Source: Acanthacorydalis orientalis
Lineage: Eukaryota > Arthropoda > Insecta > Megaloptera > Corydalidae
NCBI GenBank assembly: GCA_034766995.1
Contig: CM068322.1
Span: forward strand, 20,410,745-20,474,744
Length of the DNA: 64,000 nt
Direction: 5' to 3'
How positions within the stretch are numbered: the stretch's first letter is position 1; each line of letters starts with the position of its first letter. The notes under the pieces are model-generated. The model did no database searches and had not been told where the DNA came from. It worked only from the letters and a program-made list of their open reading frames with translations. Position numbers and translations under genes: made by a program. Below, piece after piece: positions 43,701 to 50,089 of this stretch.

Positions 43701-46700
43701 ATTAATTTTGCTTCAAATTGGGCTATTGAATTAAAGATGGAAAAGAAGCAAATAAGAGTAATTTATTATACGAGTTCAAAACGATTGGTAAAGTAGCAGA
43801 AACTGCTTCTAAACTAAAAGATAATTTTGATGTGGGTACTGTTAAGGAATGCACGGTACAATGGTGGTTCTAAAAATTTCGTGTTGGGGACGAGTGCTTT
43901 GAAGATGAAGAAGATCGTAGGCGTACATTTCCAGTTAATAACGATCAACTGCAAACGCTAGTTGAATTAGAGCCACAAACAACAATTCGAGAGATTACAC
44001 AAAAGTTGTGTTAGTCATCCAACCGTTTTAAAACACTTAAAATAACTAAGAAAATCAAAAAAGTGAAAAATTTATATGAATTTGAGAGCATAAACAGTAA
44101 TTATTTTTCTACCAACCTAATAGTATTAATTCTTTGTGACACTTGCTTTGAAATAAATATATTTTTCATGTCTTAAGCCTGTTTTTCTTAATTTCAATTA
44201 CTTTTTTAAAATAGATAGTGATTTGGCACATGCTATATATATATATACTTCGAAATAATTATGAATCATTTCCAAATTACATGCAATGTAAAATTTATTA
44301 CATTAATTATAATTTTGATGAAAATTCTGTTAAACACAATAAAAATAAAACATGGAAATAATACTACATTAGGCAGTAGAAATTTTCCAAAAGATTTTTA
44401 ACATGAACTGCTTTAATAAAAATTTGTTTAATTTTCTATTTTCATTGATAAATATACAAAAATTATAAATAAACCAAAATAAAATACAGATATTTCTAGC
44501 TATAACATTTTTATTTTATTTAAAAAACATTTTAATTATTAAAAATATTTTTAGATATGTTTACTTTTGAATGTAAATCTACATATATTGCAAAAGATCA
44601 AAGCTTTATATAATAAATGTCTTTTATAACATAAAATACAATATTCTGATAAAACCTCATATGTTCTCCAGCTCAATAATATCGAGTTTAATTTTATAAT
44701 GAACAGGTATTGTTCTAAAATGAAATTGAAACGTTCGTTAAAGATATTAGGATTAAAAAATTAAACCCTCTTCTATTTAATAAAAACCAATAAATTAAAT
44801 GTCATAGACCCAAACCACTGACAAATAATATGGCTTTTGAATTATCAAATAATTCTCATATTCGTTTTAATTAAAATTTCAGACAGTATTAAATTAAATC
44901 AATTATATAAAATACAAAAAATGGAATTAAAAGATTATATATATATATATATATATACGAGTACATATATATATATATATATACACGTGTGTCATATATT
45001 TTCAATGATGTTTACAAATTTATTGCATTTACCTTTCGAAATATTGAAGTTAAATGTTAAACTATGCTACACATACGTATACAAAATAAAGTTAACAATA
45101 ATTTATTCTTGTATAATATGATTTTAAATCATGAACTTCAACGACTCTGACATGTCTGTAAAGTTATTGGCGTCAACACTAAATTTTATACGAGCTGCTT
45201 TTCAAGTTTTCAAACAATAAATAATATCTTTTCAGATCTTTTAGTCGGCTTAATCAGCGTTTTAACTGACATAGTTTGGCGAATAACAATATCGTGGAAT
45301 GCTGGAAACACTATGTGTAAAATTGTTAAGTTTTCACAGGTCTGTAAATAAATAGTTACATATTTGATATTAAGATAGTATGTCAACTCGTATTTATATA
45401 GACGTACATAAAATCAACAAAACTGTTAGAATTTTAGATATATAATTCAGATTTTTTCTTTTATTATTGTACGATAAAGTTATTTTTATTCGTCTTTGCA
45501 ATATTTTTTACAATATTCAATGATTTAACTGTTAGCACATATATTTCATAATAAAACATTTTTTTATTTTTTTAAAAAAAATGTTATATCATTCACGCCT
45601 TACAATTAAATAAAAAAAAGGAATTTTATTATATTTCTGTTATATATTTCCTATAATATAAAATAATGTGTTTACTTTCATTCTCTGAAATTGGGAAAAT
45701 AATGAGTTATATGAACAAGAAATATGATATTAGCTTCTTAATCCATTAAAGTTGGTATACGATATTATTTACATGAAAACATTTCATTATATGTCGAAAA
45801 TTTTAATTTAAAATTTATTATGTATTTTAATACTATATTAGTATCGCAAAACAGAAATATATATTTTTTTAGATAGTCGTCACGTATTCTTCGACATATG
45901 TGCTTGTAGCACTCAGTATAGACCGCTATGATGCAATTAAATATCCTATGAATTTTTCAGGAAGTTGTAAGTATTATGCAATGAAACATATTCTTTCAAA
46001 TAATATAGAAATATTTTATTACACCCCATAATATTTTTTATTTAAATGATTGATATATAAATATTCACTTACTGACAATTTAAAATAAAATAAATGGAAA
46101 AATATTAAAAAATTATACTCTTATTTATGCAAGTTGATTGAAATAAAAAAAGAACAATTGTAAAAAAATATGCAATATAAATGTAAAAAAGATAAATAAT
46201 ATAAGGATAGTAAAATAAGTATTTATTTATTAAAATATGAAAAGTATACAAAATAAAATTTATATTAAATACTAATTTTTAGCATAATCGTCACTCTAAT
46301 TAAAATATTTATCCTGTCAATTTCTATCTTAAACATTCTATTACCATTAAAATTTTCCTGTGAATTTGGAAAATAATCTCTTCATTTTTGTAACACTTTC
46401 TTGCTTTATAATTATTTTCGATAAAGATAGTTTGAAAAATTATAAAAATTTCCATCTAACCGAAGCAGGAAAATAATTTTTTTTTATTATTTGGTGATCT
46501 TCGTCCTTTTAAATCATTTGATTTTATATATTCCACTAATAATTTCTTAACGTGTGCTATTTTTAGATAGATTTTAGAAAATTCTTAGAAGTTATCTAAA
46601 AATTATCCGAATATATCACATCAATTTAAATTCGTAGTAAAAAACAAATTCATATAATATAAAAGGATGAATTGGGGGTATAAAATTGGAAGGAATGGAA

Positions 46701-47152
46701 AATTAATACAATGAATCAACGAGACAGCAGATATAAATTTATTAAGAAATTGGAAAAGATTTCAGTGTATGAAATTATTAACGATCTGAGTTTTTCAAAC
46801 TATCTTTATCGAAAATAATTGTAAAAGAAAAAAAATTGCAAAAATGGAAAAATACTTCCCGAATTCACGGGCAAATTTTTATTGTTTCTTATAACTGGAT
46901 GTAAAAAAATGTTACTGATGTACTACAAAATATTATTGAAAATGAAGAACAGTTGTGAAATAAAGCGACAGATTATTTTCTAAATTTTACAGCCTTTTTA
47001 TTTCAATGTACTTTTAAGCTGTTGTATCAATGGGACAATTGTTTTAATTTTATAGCAGTCTTTATTGAAATTTCGTGTTTGATATTAAGTTTATTCTATA
47101 TAATTTTCACAATTTTGAAATACTGGAACTTTGTACCTTATTTTTTGGACAA

Positions 47153-47213
<61 letters not shown>

Positions 47214-48038
47214 CAGTGCGCATTATATAATTATTAAGAAATTTACAATCATTTTCTTTAAAATGAAAGTACTATAAATAAAGTTTCAAAGTTCCGTAAC
47301 GTTTTAATTTATACAAAAGAATGTTTATTCTTTTGTATAAATAAAACTTCTATTAAAAAAAATGTCTGCAAACTTAAATCTTATATTTGTATGTAAGTAA
47401 TAAATAATATTAATCAATATTTTAGGGAAAAGAGCTCGATGTTTAGTAGGATCTGCTTGGATAATCAGTATTATATTCTCAATTCCAATATTATTTTTTT
47501 ATGAAGAAAAGCAAATTCAAGGTAAACACAATCAATAAAAATCAAAATATGAATTCATTTTTTTTCTATTATTTCAGGTCAAATGCAATGCTGGATAGAA
47601 TTTCCTAAGCCATGGCATTGGCAATTGTATATGACTTTAGTAGCAATCACACTATTTCTTATTCCAGCCATTATAATTACTACCTGTTATACAATCATTG
47701 TTATCACAATTTGGACCAAAAGTAAAATGATGACTTTGCCAAAGAAACGAGCACATAAGAATAGAGGTAAGTTTTTATAATTTATTTGAGTCACATTTAT
47801 TTTATATTTTTCTTTTATGATACATACGATAACAAAATGACTATATTGCAAATTAAATTACTAAAAAAAGTTAAATAATCTTCATTTTTAATTAATTAAT
47901 ATTCTTTTTCTGAAAACTATTTCTTTTCATATCAATAAACAAAAATATAAAATTGCGAAATAAAGATATGAAAATTTTTTATTATATTATATAATTATAA
48001 CAAACATGTTATACAACTTTGACCCCATTTATATGACA

Positions 48039-48083
<45 letters not shown>

Positions 48084-48261
48084 TAAACATAATTAAAATT
48101 CAAAAGCAGTACTTGACGTTCATAAAGGTTTTGTTCTTTTATAATTTCTTCTTTTATAACATATAAAATAGTTTTCAATTTTTTTATAGTGATAATATTC
48201 TGAAAGTAAAATAATGAACGTTAAATACAATTATGTGTTTTATTCATTAATATGAATGTAC

Positions 48262-48304
<43 letters not shown>

Positions 48305-49429
48305 CATATAAACTCGTTTTGTTATTTATATATAAATTACATATATTTGACAAATTCAAAATTCAATCAAATTAAAACCATTTTGTTTTAATTACATGCT
48401 TGAAATACATATTATATACAATACAAATCTACACAAAAGACCGAAAAACATCTAAATTTATAACACTCTTTAATTACAAGCAAAATATAGAATGCATTTA
48501 TTTCATTTTATTAAATTTAAAAAAAATGTTCCCTTATAAGAACTTTTCAAAATAATAAATAGAATTATATTTTCTTTTTAATATTTAATAGTTTTTGCTA
48601 TTATATTTTTCTTAAAAAATATTAGTTTTTATGATTTCGTAAAAGTTATAGTCTGTGCCTATATTCTAATAATTACATTATTCATAATTATTGAAATTTA
48701 CTCGGTGAAGTTAAAAACACTGACGAGAACTCCTTTATGAAAAATGATTTTTTCTGTATAAATATTTTTTTTGTTCATTGATGGTAAAAATATGATATTT
48801 TAATTGAAAGTTAAAATATATATAGCCATGAGATCGGCAACATAATGTACACAATTGCTCATCAATAAATCTAGTGTTCAATTATGACTGATATAAAATA
48901 TGCATTTATATAGGTGATTCAACTTAGGCTTCCACGAAAAGTATTAAAAAAAACGCAAAAATTAAAAAAAATATATGTTATCCCCTATTTAGTGTTTTAC
49001 TTCAATTGTATTTTAGTATTGAATTGAACTAAAATACTAAATAAAGATTACAAGACTTCTTAACCCCTGCGCCCCATTTACACTTCTATGTGGGAGCTTA
49101 AATTGAATCAACTCTATTTTATTTATTTAAATTATATTAGTTTTTTAAAAGGCTATATATTTTAATGAAATTCTTTAACTAACACAATGAATAACTTCTC
49201 TTTTCGTAAATATGCGGAATCAAAACTATTGAGACCTTATGGGAATTGCTACCTAAGTGAGCCAGCAAGGTAGTTTTCAATGTATTACTAATATAAACAG
49301 GTTAATTTCAGAAAATGTTGGTATCTAATTGTTATTCATTTACTATTATTTATTAGTTTAATATTTTAAAAGCATACGAAACGATTAACAAGTTCAACTT
49401 AAAAATGTCAAGCATCATAGCAAAGATTC

Positions 49430-49466
<37 letters not shown>

Positions 49467-50046
49467 GTTAAAACATTAACTTCATTTAAACTATTCAATT
49501 TTATACATAAAACATGTTTAAGACAATAAATTGTTAGAAATAATTCTCATGTTTTCCTAAAAGCAATCATAACCATAAGGCTACCACATTAAGCTAGTGA
49601 TTAATGTATTATGAGCTCAAATGTAGCGTTCCAATATATGACACCTTTAATTAAGAAAACGGAAATTTGATAAAAGGACGTTAAATAAGTTTCTCTTCAA
49701 CTGTATTATATTACAACTTACATGCCTTTTTCGTGACTATTATAGAAAATAATGTTTTCAATAAAAAAAAGAATTAAAAATGATTATTACATACAATATT
49801 GAAATTCTATGGTTGTTTATTATTTTTTAAAAAAATGAACTTGAATGTTAGTTCAAAAATCAATACTATTTAGTATTTTAAATAATTGTTTCTATCTGTA
49901 ATATATATAAAAAAATATTCTGTCAAATTTCAAAAAAATGGATAAAAAAAACTTGTAGAGATTTTGTATTAAATTATTATTGACGATAATACCCGAAGTA
50001 ACACGAAAATGTCCTGAAAAATTATGATAACCATTATATAGACACT

Positions 50047-50089
<43 letters not shown>

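Larger units (their letters stand above)
34276..45235 (+). other. CCAPR: CCAPR intron 2 (11.0 kb)
   Basis: Splits the codon for D87 in TM2. No host exon was recognised in it. It contains mariner copies 4-6 (38284, 40779, 43600), a transposase fragment (43081), a possible decayed transposon (36768), an interspersed repeat copy (40069), and TA arrays near 37684, 39697 and 44938. The remainder is unstructured AT-rich sequence. Confidence 0.8.

Noticed and set aside
49200..49275. Complex-looking stretch in CCAPR intron 6
   Set aside because: No match to tRNA, rRNA or transposase motifs and too short to interpret.
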